The notes below the pieces were generated by a model. It was not told the DNA's origin, made no database searches, and saw only the letters and a program-made list of their open reading frames with translations. The position numbers and the translations under genes are program-made. From Cryptomeria japonica (Eukaryota > Streptophyta > Pinopsida > Cupressales > Cupressaceae), in NCBI RefSeq assembly GCF_030272615.1, contig NC_081413.1:718847867-718911866 (forward strand): DNA of 64,000 nt, given 5' to 3'. Shown one piece after another: positions 24,190 to 37,031 of this stretch. The first letter of the stretch is position 1, and every line of letters begins with the position of its first letter.

Positions 24190-27100
24190 ATAAAGCAAGT
24201 GTGTGTTCATCAATGACAACCACAACATCATCAAAAATGCCAACAAAGATAAGGACAATCCAAAAGATGTATGGGACAAACTAGAATCCATCTATGGCAG
24301 TGATGAACATGTCAAGCAGGCTTAAGCAAGAAAGCCTTAGAGGAAAGTTTAAAGATATGAGGATGGCTGAAGGAGAGACCATTCAGCAGTATGGCATAAG
24401 AATCAAGACAATGGTTGGAGAAATCAAGAACACTGGTGGAACAAGTGATGATGCCACTGTTGTCAGTAAAGTTCTGAGATCACTTTTACTAGTCTACGCA
24501 ATCAGGGTTGCCGCTATTCAGGAGCTAAGATCTATTGACAAAACCAAGGTATCCTTAGACTCTATTATTGCAAAGTTGATTGCATATGAATTGAATATCT
24601 ATGATGGTAGTGTTTAGAAGACCAGTCTTCCTTTAGAGTGTTTGCTTCCTCTGTACCAACCAGGAAAGGAAAAGAGGTCAGTACCAGTTATGAATCCAAG
24701 CCAAGAAGAGATATGGACGATGAGGACATTTTGATGGAGTTTGAAGCTCTTCTTGCCAAGAGACTTCCAAAAGGCACCGGTAAATACAGAGGTAAGATTC
24801 CTCTGAAGTGTTTTTCCTACAATAAGATAGGACATATAGCTGTTAACTATCCTAAGAATGACAATAAGGATAAATCGGAAAGGTTTAGAAAGTATAAAGG
24901 AGGAGGTAGGAGAAATTGTCTTGTTGTAGTGGATGAAGGTGTTACCGATGAATCTGAGGATGAAGAGAGTGAGGACATAGTGTTTGTAGCTGTCAAGGAA
25001 GAGGTGTCTGACCAGAAAGCCCTTGTCTCTTGTATTGACAACTCTAATGAGTGGATCATTAATAGCGGGTGTTCTCACCACATGACTGGTGACCGGAGAA
25101 ATTTTTTGACTCTGGAAGAATATGATGGAGGTGTTGTCCAGTTTGGCTATGATGCACCTTGCATGGTGAAAGGAAAAGGATCTATCTCACTGAATGGAAA
25201 GAGCAGTGCAGATGATGTCTATTGGGTGGAAGGCCTTAAGCACAACCTTTTGAGTGTTTCTTAGCTGAATGACAAAGGACTTATTCTGGAGTTCAAAGGT
25301 GGAGTCTGTAGAATAACTGGAAAAAGTGGTGAACTTATTGCCACCATTAAGTAGACCAGAGGAAACTTGTTTCAGCTGAATGCCAAGATTAGTCAGTGCC
25401 TGATGGCGAAATTTGATGACAGTTGGATATGGCATAGGAGACTTTATCATGTGAATTTTGACAATATTGTAAAGGGGAGTAAGATCAAGGCAGTAAGAGG
25501 ATTTCCTTTGCTATGAAAATAGAAGAATTCTTTATGCAAAGAATGTCATCTTGGGAAGATGTCTTCCACAACATTCAAAGGTAAGTCTTTTTCAATAGAG
25601 AACTTACTTGATCTAGTGCACACCGATCTGTGTGGTTTGATGAAAATGAGAAGCATACAGGGGGATCGGTATTTCATGATTCTTACTGATGACTGCTCAA
25701 GAATGATGTGGGTCAGATTGTTGAAAGACAAGTTTGAGGCATTTGGAAAGTTCAAAGCCTTTAGAGAATTAGTTGAGAAGGAGAGTGGCAGAAGAATAAA
25801 ATGTCTTAGAACTGATCAAGGAGGTAAATTCACTTCTGATGAATTCAACAAGTACTATGAAGAGAATGATATTAAGAGGCAGTTGTCTGCCCCAAGGACA
25901 CCACATCAGAATGACATAACAAAGAGAAACAACAGGATTGTAGTGGAAGTGTCCAAAACTATGCTGATCCAAGGAAATGTTGCTCACACATTTTGGAGAG
26001 AAGTGGTGAGCACTACAATCTATACCATGAATCGGGTACTCATCAAGAAAGGTAAAGACAAAACCCCTTATGAGTACTAGAGTGGAAGAACTCCCAATGT
26101 GAGTTATTTCAAAGTATTTGGGAGTAAATGCTATATCAGGAGAGGTGAGCATCTGAGTAAGTTTGATGCTCAGTCTGATGAAGGAATATTTCTTGGATAT
26201 TCCACTAAAAGTAAAGCTCTCAAGTGCTACAACAGAAGGACCTAGAAGATTGTTGAGAGTATCAATGTTAGGGTTGATGAATCCCCTTAGAAGGCTGAGG
26301 AAACTAGTAGCAAGGAAATAGAAGATGAACCTGGTTTAGCCTTCTGGGAACTAGTTAAGAAAGAAACAAATGACAAACACTATAAAGACCTCAATGTTTT
26401 TGTATTAGTAGAAACTTTAGCGGGTGAAGAAGAAGAAGTGGAAAAAGAAGAGGAAAAGCAAGCAGAACCTGCTATGGTCATTCCTAGGTATGTAATACTA
26501 CATCATGATCCAAAGAAGGTCATAGGAGACAAAGATGTAGGAATACTTACAAGGAGAAAGGTGAAAGAAAACTCATGCATGATTTCAAAATTTGAGCCTA
26601 AGACCACTAGAGAGGCACTTACCGATGAAGACTGGATAAAGGCAATGGAAGAGGAGTTGGACTAGATAGAGAAGAATGCAACATGGTCCTTGGTACCCAG
26701 ATTGAAACACAATAATGTCATTGGTACCAAACGGGTCTTCAGGAATAAGTTGAATGAAGAAGGCACAGTGGTAAGGAACAAGGCAAGACTTGTATGCAGA
26801 GGATATGCTCAGGAAGAAGGAGAAGACTATGGAGAAACCTTTTCCCAAGTGGCTAGACTAGAAGGTGTCTGAATGCTACTTGTATTTGCAACAGTCAAGG
26901 GATTCAAGGTATACCAGATGGATGTGAAGTCTACACTCTTGAATGGAATCCTAGAAGAAGAAGTGTATATTGAGAAATCGGATGGGATTGCTTTGTCAGA
27001 AGATAGTAACATGGTGTTTAGATTACACAAGGCCCTGTATGGATTGAAACAAGCACCAAGGGCATGGTATAAATGGTTACACTCTCATCATGTGAAGATA

Positions 27101-28129
27101 GGATTTCAGAGAATAAGTGAGGACAACAACATATACCTGAAATCTGAAGGTGATCAGATACTGATCTGTGAAGTATTTGTAGATGACATAATCTTTGGAG
27201 GAGATGATGAAATGAGTCATGCATTTGCAGATGAAATGAAGAAAGAGTTTGAGATGTCTCTCATTAGAGAGATAAAGTTCTTCATTGGTCTACAGATTCA
27301 GCAGATAAAAGAAGGAATCTTCATTGCCCAGTCCAAGTATATCAAAGAGGTATTGAAGACCTTTAGCATGGAGGAGATCAAACCGGCTAGAACACCGATG
27401 GTGACTGACTGAAAACTGACTAAGGAGGATGATTTGGTGTTGGTGAATGAGAAGGAGTATTGATCAATAATCAGTAAGTTGCACTATATGATGCAAAACA
27501 AACTAGAAATTACTCATTCAATGGGCATAGTGGCCCATTTTTAGAAGAGTCCAAGAGAATCCCACTTGGTAGCAGTAAAGAGGATTCTTAGATACTTGAA
27601 AGGGACAGTTGATTATGGATTGTGGTATCCATACAATGGCAACTTTGATCTCAAAGTGTTTACTGATGCATATTGGCCAGGTAATGTGGATGACCGGAAG
27701 AGCACAACCGGTGGAGTGTTCTTCCCCGGTGGAGTACTAGTCTCGTGGACGAGCAAGAAGCAGAGCTGTATTTCCTAGTCTACAACTGAAGCAGAGTATG
27801 TGGCATCATTTATGAACTACACTCAAGCAATCTAGATGAAGCATGTACTGAATGGCTTCAAAGTGACTATATCTGAACTGGTGAGTATTTTTTGTGATAA
27901 TACCAGTGCAATAAACATTTCCAAAAATCTGATACTGCATGCTAGGACTAAGCACATTGAGCTCAAGTATCATTTCTTGTGAGAAAAGGTTCAGAATAAA
28001 GAGGTTGCGTTAGAACATGTTTCCAGTAAGGAGTAGCTAGCGGACATATTCACTAAGCCCTTACAGAAGAATACATTTACCTATTTGAGAGGTGAATTAG
28101 GGGTTCTGCCCCTTCATGAAGTAAACTAA
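24190..28129 (+). pseudogene. Copia-2 gag-pol polyprotein (many stops)
   Basis: Domains in order: UBN2-type gag (about 24250-24617); zinc knuckle with both first Cys changed to Tyr/Asn context (near 24810); protease with the catalytic Asp of D-S-G replaced by Asn (near 25060); integrase core with both Asp visible (HTDLCG, RTDQGG) but the third acidic residue replaced by Lys (near 25920); reverse transcriptase with FVDD in place of YVDD (about 27177); RNase H ending LADIFTKPL (about 28040). Stops include TAG 25262, 25352, 26078, 27776 and 28034 and TGA 26870. Most stand where family members have Gln, Trp or Arg. The frame ends at TAA 28127-28129. Dead copy. Confidence 0.9.
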
Positions 28130-28430
28130 AGTTGTGTACTCCACATCAGTCAGGTAATACCATGTCAGATCTTACAGGATTGATGTGTTTAAGGATGCTA
28201 CTCCATAGGGGGAGCAGCATAGTGAAGCTTGGAAGCTTGTGCCTCCACTTTGGCATTGCTATCAAAGGGGGAGAAGATATCTGATGTTGAAGAGATATGG
28301 CAGAGTGTGCACTAACCAGCCCAGATGGTGGTAGTGGTGATCTTTGAATCGGTATATGTCAACTAGTATATGTTATTGAGCATGGTGCAGATATTGAGCA
28401 ATGATACATTGACTATTGACATCAATGCCG

Positions 28431-28441
28431 AAGGGGGAGAT
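28431..28441 (+). other. polypurine tract of Copia-2
   Basis: AAGGGGGAGAT directly precedes the TG of the 3' LTR. It is the usual second-strand primer site of Copia elements. Confidence 0.88.
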
Positions 28442-29809
28442 TGTTGGCATATGATGAATCAGTGACAATGTATGTTGTCATTGATGTCAATAAGTACTCA
28501 AGCAAGAGAATTGGTATGCACTAGTATGAAGATTGGAAGTGGTTATGGTCAACTAGGATGGAGTGGACCAGTGTCGGGATTCACTAAGTGTGACTACCGG
28601 TTGGTAGTCTCTATTCTTCTCTAGGGTTTCCAGTATGGCCTGTGCGGTGCAACCGATGGTGTTTTGTGAATGATAAGGATAGGGATTGGGATGCCATGTT
28701 AGCTGTGTGCATGTGAAGAATTTCCTTGAGGATCTTGCACATGAAGATCGAATGTATTTAATGCCTATCTCGGGAATGCACGATTTTCTGAGTGGTGTGT
28801 GAAGAGCGTGTGATGGGTTACTATTTTCCAGATGCGGTGAAGATTGGATAATGCAAAATGTCTTGAGATCTATCTTAGATCTTTTCATTATATGCAATGT
28901 GTCTAGACAGTCAAGATTGGACACCTATAATTGTAAACATAAACTATTTAGGGTTTAGGGTTTATTCTACCAACCTAATTTTTGTGTATAAGGTCGACGA
29001 GTTTTGTTATTGTAGTGGTTGGAAAAAGTTGTGTGTGTGTGTTTGTGTGTTGGAGATTAGATACTTGCTAAACCAGAGTGAGGAATCTACAGAGTGTGAT
29101 TGCAGAGGAGAGGAACTGAAAAGGATCTCCTTTAGCAAGGAGTGTTGTTATCAGATCAGAGTTTTACCTGTTGTCTTCTAACCGTTTCAATAGAAGGAAA
29201 ATCCCTTGACCGGGTAGCTTTAACAAGCTTTGTTGTAAATCCTCTAACCAGGTGGCTCAAGTTCATTGAGTTATTTAAATCCTCTAGCAAGGTAACCTTT
29301 AACAGGGTTTCAACCTTTAACAGGGTATATAGCCATCCCTTAACGAGGTGATCCCTAACATGATCGATTACTAATAGAACCTTATTTTAAATTCTTTAAC
29401 TAGACTAGGCTCCTAACAGAGAGGACTTCAAAAGAGGTCAAAACAAACTTGTGGGTATTCATTCCCACCGTGGTTTTTCCTGTTTGGGTTTCCACGTGAA
29501 AAATCTTTGTGTTATGGGTTGTGAGTTTCTGATTAAGTTAGTTATGGAAGCAGTGTTAAATGGTTGTGGTATTGTAGATACAAATAATGCATGATTATAT
29601 CGGTAAAGTAGTCATCAAGATTTGAGATCTGTGGAATGTTGTCTGAAGTATATGTGTTTAACTGGTATAGCTATGGTTATGCTCAGTGGTGAAGACAACC
29701 AGTCAGCTGTGTTTTAATATGATAAAGTGTTGTGAAGTTTTTGTGTGTACTGATTCACCTCCCGCTCTCAGTACCAGTTAGGACCTTAGTTGCTCATCAT
29801 TTTTCATCA
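28442..29809 (+). repeat. 3' LTR of Copia-2 (1368 bp)
   Basis: TGTTGGCATATG to TTTCATCA. It contains the TGATTCACCTCCCGCTCTCAG block near the end, a GGTTTTTCC..TTTCCACGTG block near 29470-29500, and a cluster of CCTTAACNNGGT-like motifs (29190-29420) shared with other Copia LTRs in the window. Confidence 0.88.
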
Positions 29810-30281
29810 CATTTATCCCCCACTTTAGTGGGAGTATGGGACTAACATACTCATAGTAAAGTACAAAGTCGCATTGAAAAAAAATCAACAATATATCAAA
29901 GAGACAAGACACACCAAGCACCCATGGACTTTAGGATCTTATTACTCTAATATCAAGATAAAAGGAACAACAAATGAAAGGGAAAGAGAGAGAATGACTC
30001 TACTGGCCTGGTAAGATTTTCTTACTATGAGTCATGAAAAATAAAAATACCAAATCACAAAGAAAAAAGGATTAGTTTGCAAAGTAAATTGAGTATCGAA
30101 AACATGCCATGGTGTGTAAATAAAGTGTAACATTGAGTGGAGTGTATTCTCCCATGTTAAAGTGATTGTATATACCTTATCAAGAGAAATTTATTTAAGG
30201 TAGCATGCATCCAAAAGACAAGTATGTTACCACAATGATATGCCCCTAAGAAAGGACAAACACAAAACATATAGAAAAAGA
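29810..30281 (-). mobile_element. Gypsy-2 internal remnant next to its 3' LTR
   Basis: CATTT (second TSD copy) is followed by ATCCCCCACTTTAGTGGGAG, the polypurine region. The next about 450 bp align in order to 44818-45260 of the inner Gypsy element, with landmarks AAAGTACAA, GCATTGAAAAA, ACACCAAGC, TTACTATGAGTCATG, TTTAAGGTAG and GTTACCACAA versus GTTATCACAA. Similarity ends where the Copia-1 LTR starts at 30282. The rest of Gypsy-2 is not in the window. Confidence 0.75.
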
Positions 30282-31456
30282 TGTTGGCATTTGACTGAAC
30301 TGGTAAAGCCTGTTGTGAAATGCAACCGGTAAATGATTGATTGGTGAATGTGATGAAGAGATTGAGATTCATGTTTGATGACTAAGTCTTGTGTTGTCAT
30401 TGACGGAAACAATATTTTTGTGGTCATCTAAGTCTTCGAAGCCAACCGGTATAGATGACAGTTTACCAATGAACCGACAAATAGGTTCTTAACCGGTAAA
30501 CAAAGACAGAGTTGCATTCATGCAACCGGTATAGGCAATTGATGAAGAGTTGAATGATGTGGTTTTACAGGAGTGATGGAGACATGCATTTGGAGCTATG
30601 TTCATGACTGCATTGGTAGATTCAATCGAACAAGCAAGATTTGATGTATAGAGCAAGTATTCTGATGAACACTTAACCGGTAGTGATAAAGTCACTTAAG
30701 TCGGTAAAACGACACAGGTTTTGATTTGTTATGTCGGTGACTGACATAAGTTCGGCATGCAAAGTTATTTTGTTTAAATTAATTGAACCTAGGAAATTGT
30801 TCCAAGGTTGTAGCCGAGTAAGTTGATGTCTATAAAAAGTGTTATGAGTTATGAGATAGACATAAGATCGAAGGTGAGTATTAAGTGAGATTGTGATTGT
30901 GCGGTGATTAGTGAAGCTCTGTATTGATGTGTTGTTGAATTTTTGAGGATTTGAAGTGGATCTTATCAGAAAAAGAGGTGTTATATGAAGATAATTTGAA
31001 CTTTTGTTATCTTAATAGTTACAACACTAAAATCCCTTAACTGGGTAGGTCCTAACAGGGTAGCTCTATATCAGAGTGTTAAATCCTCTTGTAAGGTTGA
31101 TCCTATTAGGTCAAAGCTCCTAATAGGGCTAATCATTTAAATCTCTTAACTGGGTGACTCCTAACCGGGTCTAGTCCTAACAGGGCATGTTTGTAAGACC
31201 TTAACCAGTCAAGATTTCTATCCTAGAGATAGTGAATCTTGTGGGTATTAACTCCCACCATGGTTTTTCCCTTTTGGGTTTCCACGTATAAATTTCTTGT
31301 GTTATGTGGAATTTGTTTTATTGGGTATTAGCTTATGTGGTGATATTCCTCTTGTGCTTATTAAGTTTTAAGTTTTTTAAGTTGGTGATCAGATTCATAT
31401 TATTTTTGCTTGCACTGATTCACACCCCCCCCTCTCAGTGCCTTATAAGTTTATCA
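30282..31456 (+). repeat. 5' LTR of Copia-1 (1175 bp)
   Basis: Begins TGTTGGCATTTGACTG, ends TTTATCA just before the PBS. It carries TGTCATTGACGGAAACAA near the start, about nine CCTTAACTGGGT / TCCTAACAGGG motifs at 31030-31205, the TTTCCACGT block near 31280 and a C-rich CACCCCCCCCTCTCAG near the end. Confidence 0.85.
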
Positions 31457-31458
31457 AT

Positions 31459-31471
31459 TGGTATCAGAGCC
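31459..31471 (+). other. primer-binding site (tRNA-iMet type)
   Basis: TGGTATCAGAGCC, the standard plant Copia PBS complementary to the 3' end of initiator tRNA-Met, lies two bases after the LTR. Confidence 0.92.
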
Positions 31472-31518
31472 AAAATTCTTTGAGGCTAAACTACTTAAGA
31501 AGTATTCTTAAGGCAGAC

Positions 31519-32832
31519 ATGGGAGATATGAGTTATAGAGAGATGTTTAACAAACTTGCAGAAATTGAGGATGCCCTAGAAACATTGAGAGGTAAGTATA
31601 AAGCTTCACTTGCTAAGAGAAGAGAGCTAACCAAACAACTGTTGGAGGTTTCTGAGAGCAGTTCTTCTGATGAAGCAAACATAGGTGCATTGGTCGATGA
31701 GGTGGAGAAACTAAAGGATGAGAAGACTAACTTGAGGAGAGAGCTAGAAGCCCTAACTATCTAGATGAATCAGGAACTTGAAGCAAGGAGGGCAGTAGAA
31801 GACAAGGTCTAAGAGAAAGAACGTGAGATCTTTAAGATAAATCAAGAAAATGACACTCTATATGCACACTAGAATGAGGAAAGAGAAGAAAAAGAAGAGA
31901 TAAAGGCATAACTGGATATGGAAATGTCTCTTACAGAGACTCTCATGAAAAGGAATGAAGACCTTACAAAAGAACTTGTTGATGCTAATGAGAAGCTTGC
32001 AAAGTTTAATAAAAGTTCTACCATGCTTGATGAACAAATCCAATCTCAAAGGATGAACGGTGATACAACTAGATTGGGTTATAATAATTGTTAGAAAGGT
32101 GAGTTTTCCAGTAATAAGGACAACTTGCATGAAGGTAAATTTGCACCTAAAGTTCAAAAACCCATCGGTAAGAAATCTTATAAGCCTATTTGTTTCAATT
32201 GTCATAAACCAAGACATACTGTTAAGGTTTGTAGAAGCAGATATGATGTTGCTAATGGTTATAGACCCAATGCTTATCAAGGATATAAGCCAAGAACCTT
32301 TAATGGTTATTGTTTCACTTGCAACATGCATGGGCATAGAGTTGTTGAGTGTAGGTATGGAGTAAATAATCTGGCACCGCACATGAGTCAGAGGTCTGGT
32401 GGTGGTTGGCAAAGAACCTTTAATGACTCGAGAAGTTCTAACTAGCAGAGACCCTATGGTAACCGGTCTAGTCCCTATGAGATGGAAAAGAAGATTAATG
32501 TAGTTTGCATAATCTATCATAACTATGGTCATGTAGCTATGAACTGAAGAAGAAGGATTGGTAGAGGTAATGCTAGACCTTGGAGAGAATCTGGTATGAC
32601 CACTTATCATTGTCATAAACTGAGACATATTGCAAAGTTTTGCAAAGAAAAGGTGAACCAACCGGTGAATCAATCTGCTAACCAAAAAGGGAAGATGAAA
32701 GTTGATGTGGAGGAGACCAAAGCTGAAATGAACAAAATCTTAAAAAAGAAGGATGATGAGAAAACTAAAGTCAAACCATCTGAAGATCCTATTTCTTCAC
32801 CTAGTGTAGAGAACCCTTCACTAACAAACTAA
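31519..32832 (+). pseudogene. Copia-1 Gag with four zinc-knuckle positions
   Basis: One frame of 438 codons from ATG 31519 to TAA 32830, with no frameshift but seven stops: TAG 31762, TAA 31810, TAG 31870, TAA 31909, TAG 32092, TAG 32443, TGA 32545. The first third is a Glu/Lys/Leu-rich coiled coil. The rest has zinc knuckles at 32191-32231 and 32311-32352 (both intact CX2CX4HX4C) and two damaged ones near 32506-32547 and 32600-32645. The tail is Lys/Glu rich. Gag would package RNA. Four knuckles and a long coiled coil are unusual for plant Copia, which normally has one knuckle. Several stops stand where Gln is likely. A related minus-strand gag lies at 21612-22130. Confidence 0.75.
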
Positions 32833-33293
32833 GTTATTAAAAAGCTTAGGGGGAGCTTAATGTTAGATCCATTTCAAAACCTCCTGAAGGACCATGAGGT
32901 ATGTTAAATCTGCATACTTTGATGTATTATGATATTAAGAAGTGATTTTGTGATCAAACCGGTAGGTTTGATGTGTTATGAGAACCAATAGTGTGTTAAA
33001 AGATATTTTAGGGTTTTACCGAAAATAGCATTTAATGTGGTGGGTAATGGGCAAATAAAATGACTTTTTGAATGTTTTTTGTCACATTGCATTCTTGTGA
33101 GAACACAAACAACGAATAGATCAAAGCGGAGTTTGTGTTTGCAACATTGGCAAAGATTTGAAGTGATCTAGTGTGATTTGCGATCACGAAATAGTGAGAT
33201 AGATTTGACAATGTTTGGAACCCTAGTGAAGAAGTGGTAAAAGGTATTTATTCAGAAATCTTGATATCTACTTATCTTTTTGAATCATTGAAG
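32833..33293 (+). other. non-coding spacer between gag and accessory ORF
   Basis: Starts with a polypurine-like TTAGGGGGAGC (about 32847-32857), as expected before a 3' LTR, but what follows does not match the Copia-1 5' LTR. I see no further coding content. It may be the promoter/leader of the accessory ORF. Confidence 0.45.
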
Positions 33294-34739
33294 ATGGACA
33301 CCCACATTTAGTTGATGTTACCGATAGACCCCATCCTGAATTTAAGAGGCACCCATTTAAGTCTAAGGAAATTGATCCTGCCAGAGCTCTATCTGAGGTT
33401 CCTTATGGTGTCTTACATGTTGAAAACGTTAGATCTTTCTTTCATTGCAAACTAGAGGATCTTGGTGTTGCCGCTATTTTTTTTCAATATAAAGCATTGT
33501 GTGATAAGAATGGTATTTTGAAGGATCAATTTAAAAGGGTTACCGAGAAAGGGTTTCACCATGCCCTAAATTTTATTAATGAATTTGATGATGAACTTGT
33601 GAGATATGTGCTTAGCAGGATTCATGACCAGTTTATGTGGCTCGGCCGACCACATAAATTTTCTAAGGAAGCTATTCACACAATCACCAGATTTTGTGCC
33701 ATCGATGAGGTTCCAATTTTGAGATCCATTCCTAAGAATGACGTAGAAAAGTTAACCGGATCTAAATGGGATGGAAGAGCAATGATGGTGAATAATATCA
33801 ATGATCTAGTAGTAAAGTATGCTTCTATGGTGATCAGTTACCGAATCTATTACTCTAGCAGGATTAATAACATCCCTACTACAGCTATTCATACAACTTA
33901 CCAGATGATCAAAGAAGATGTTGACTATGACTTGTCAGAGGCGTTGAGGAGTCAACTTGTGTTGAACCTAGAATCCATAAAAAAATGATAAGAGGTTAAG
34001 GTTTAAATTTGGTCAATTAATTCTAAGTCTATTCTTTTATTTTCAGAAATGTTTCCCTGGTATTGGTGATATCCAATGGATAAATGGCACTCCTACATTG
34101 ACGCAGATGAAGTACAACATTAGAATGCTTGGTAATTATTTTGGAAAAATTGCATGGGGATATTTTAAAGACTTTCAAAAGAAAATGCATGCAAGGGAAA
34201 GGATATTGGAAAAGGTTGTCAATTGGTATGAAAGCACAATTTTCTTTATGGTTGATACAGATACTTGCATGATGGAGGTAGTTGTGCCCCAAACTACATC
34301 ATTTTCTTTCCCAACTGGTAGATACAATAGATCTTCTGATTGCATATGCTAATCATTGCTTGCCCAACTAGTAGATACAACAAAATGGTTTGGCACTTAC
34401 AAGGAGAAATCCCTTCAAGTGCATTTTTAACTTCAAAGACCGATAATTGCAAAGAAAGTTAGAAAATAAGTTGAAGCATTTGTAGAGAAAGCATGATTCA
34501 CAAAGGAAGCCATTGCTGAAGCAAGAGAAAAGCATGCTTCTTAAGAAGCCGGAACATCAAGTGCACCAACCGATACCCGCACCAGTGTAAAGATAAGAGC
34601 TAGAAAGGAGAAGGCTGCAGAGAAAGAAAAAACAACAGTTGTTAAAAAGGAGAAACCAGTAGAAATTAAAAAGGAGAAACTATCAAAGATTCAGTTTTGG
34701 AGAAAAGGTAAGATTGTTGAACCACCTACTCCACTAGTT
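33294..34739 (+). pseudogene. accessory ORF of Copia-1, N-terminal part (unrecognised protein)
   Basis: An ATG at 33294 is out of frame with the long body by an apparent small insertion. The body reads from about 33299 to TGA 33986 and contains HPFKSKEIDPARALSEVPYG, then a predicted globular region (about 33500-33980). A short gap bounded by GTTAAG (33995) and TTTTCAG (34046) looks like a minimal intron. Coding resumes at 34047 (blocks IQWINGTPTLTQMKYN and EKVVNWYE) and runs, with stops at 34350 and later, into a Lys/Glu-rich tail at 34550-34739. I do not recognise the family. It loosely resembles the layout of plant transposon accessory proteins, which is inference only. It continues at 62456. 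Confidence 0.55.
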
Positions 34740-35335
34740 AAGACTGTTGGAAACCAATAACACTAAGAGCAGGGGTTAATTAGTGTTATACCAGAATAGT
34801 AGATTTTAGCCTTAACAAAACATTCATACACCAACCGGTATAAACAAAATTGAAAGAAGTAAAGCAACCAATAAGACAAACACATAAATGAGAATCATAA
34901 GACATAGATTTATATGTGGAAAACCTCAAAGAGGGAAAACCATGGTGGGATTTGTGACCCACAATATCAATCCACTGGCCATATGAAGAGATATTACAAT
35001 ATATGATGGGCCTGCACTCATGGGAAGGCTTATAGCCTAGAGCACACTACTCAATCACAATAGAAGCCTCACTAACTACGTAAAATTCTAGACAACAATC
35101 TGAAGAAGTGTAAACTACTAAGATAGCATCTTCTATGCCAGAATACAGTTCCAGTTTAAGCTCTATCTGTTCTGCTTAGAAACCCTAAACCCCTTTATCA
35201 GAATAAACCTTACAATAAATTTCTCACATACATAATCTCTCTGAATAATCTCACATCATATTACATTTGCATACTAATCCATTCCATACATATCCTTATT
35301 ATCAAAATGATCTAATCAAACTAACCTATATACCC

Positions 35336-36721
35336 TGATGCCCTACAAAATGGCACAAGGTTAGTAAATGATAAATAACACAAAAGACACAAAACCGTTA
35401 GTGTTAGTCAATCAAAAACTAATCTAAAAAGGCATACCAAGAGAGACACTAAAAACATGCAAGCATATTTAACTATCAAAGCAAACATGATGAGGCATCT
35501 CCAAATACCTCCTAACATGCTCTTAGTTTCTTTCTCCCTTGTTCCTCTCCTCTCCAAGTTCCAAAATAGTGTAGCTCTCAGCAACTTTTTGCACTATGGA
35601 TGCTTATGGAGGATTGAGATTGTAGTATAGCTCTAAATGTGAAATGAAAAGCTAATACTAAACTATTGATACTAAAATGATTTATTTTATCCAAGATGAC
35701 AATACATGAGTTAATTATGCTAAAATGCTCTCTAAAAATGTCTATAGCTTAAATGCATACAAGTTTTCAGGATCTGGATTATGAAGAAATGGGCTCTATT
35801 TATAGGAAAAATGGAGCAATGGATGGTTGAGATTGAGCAATCTCAACAAGGGTCAGGATTGAATGATTTCAAATCCATGTGAGGGCTTTCAACCCAATCC
35901 CAGGACGACAAGTGTCAATGTGAGATAGGTTGAGAGGGGAGTGAATAAGCATTAAATGCCTGATATGACCTTGGGAGCTAAAGTCAAGGTTGGTTGAATG
36001 AATAAACTCTTTATTCAAAGAATAAAGCTTTTATCCAATGGATAAACTCTTGTGCAAATGTGAAATAGATGAATATGGTCAAAATAATAAATGTTTGGGG
36101 AGACAAGTTTGAAATAACCATAAATGGTTATGTAAGAGCCATAAATGGTCATGTAAGAGCCATTAGTGGTCTTGGAAGACTTTGGGGGTTAATTTGTTGA
36201 ACACACAAAGCATTAAATGTTTTTCAAAGACTTTGGAGTCTTTGAGAAGTGACTCCATTTTGCTTAGGAATGTGACAATAATTAGGGGATGGATTAGGCT
36301 AATTAGGAAGGGGTTAGAAGAATCTAGAAGGGGATTAGATTTTGCAAGTGGATTTGGTGGGTGAGGGAAAATAGGATTTTATTAAAATAAAAATTCATTT
36401 ATTTCAATAAATGTGTGCAAGTTGCATTTGTAGGAAAATGCAAGTGGGGTGGGGATAATGATTTAAATAAATGTTTTATTTAATTTATTTAAAATAGGAA
36501 AAGGGGATTTAATTAAATAAATAGATTTTATTTATTTAATTGAATTGTATTTGGTTTAATGAATTAATTAAAATAAATTGAATAATTTATTTAATTAATA
36601 GAAAAATGTTTGGGAATAAATTAATTAAATATTTATTTAATTAATTGATGGCTAGTGGATTTTTAATCAAATAAATAGCAAATATTTATTTAATTAAGCT
36701 GGACATATTTGTGTGACTACA
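35336..36721 (-). repeat. 3' LTR of the Tat element (1386 bp)
   Basis: Same length as the other LTR; about twenty mismatches seen by eye. It contains alternating TTTATTTAATTAA tracts at 36480-36700. Confidence 0.92.
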
Positions 36722-36734
36722 TTTGCCCCTCTTT
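36722..36734 (-). other. polypurine tract of the Tat element
   Basis: On the minus strand AAAGAGGGGCAAA directly precedes the TGTAGTCACA start of the 3' LTR. Confidence 0.85.
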
Positions 36735-37031
36735 GAGATGGTGCGGTTTATCGCGTCGTTTCAAAGAAAGAAAAACTGGTGTGAAGAAAATGCCCCATAA
36801 AATGTTAATTTAATGGGTGGTATACCCCCTTGAGAGATGGGCCGAAATTTTTTGAAAAATCGGACGATCTCTCGAAAAAGAATGAAAATTGGCGAGGTGG
36901 TAGAAGAGAAGAAGTTAGCCATACGGGTGAAAACTAGAAAAAAATGGGGGAAACATGGAGAAATCGGGGGCTCGGGAAGTTCACAGGGACCACGGCGGTG
37001 AGCGGGGAGAAGTTACGGTGTCGGCGAAGGG

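Larger units (their letters stand above)
23318..29809 (+). mobile_element. Copia-2: decayed Copia LTR retrotransposon, TSD CATTT
   Basis: Both LTRs start TGTTGGCATATGATGAA. CATTT flanks the element at 23313-23317 and 29810-29814. The order is truncated 5' LTR, gag, protease, integrase, reverse transcriptase, RNase H, polypurine tract, 3' LTR, which is the Copia gene order. The coding region has many stops and the 5' LTR has lost about 960 bp together with the primer-binding site, so it cannot move on its own. It landed at the LTR/polypurine junction of Gypsy-2. Confidence 0.9.
30282..34739 (+). mobile_element. Copia-1: non-autonomous Copia-like element with four-knuckle gag and accessory ORF (left part)
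   Basis: A complete 5' LTR, a tRNA-iMet-type PBS, a gag of 438 codons and then, after about 460 bp of non-coding DNA, an accessory ORF. Protease, integrase and reverse transcriptase are all absent between gag and the accessory ORF. The accessory ORF is split at 34740 by a nested solo LTR and resumes at 62451. The 3' LTR was not identified: the LTR beginning near 62854 is a different family variant. The flank AAAGA (30277-30281) is the expected TSD, but its partner was not found. Confidence 0.65.
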
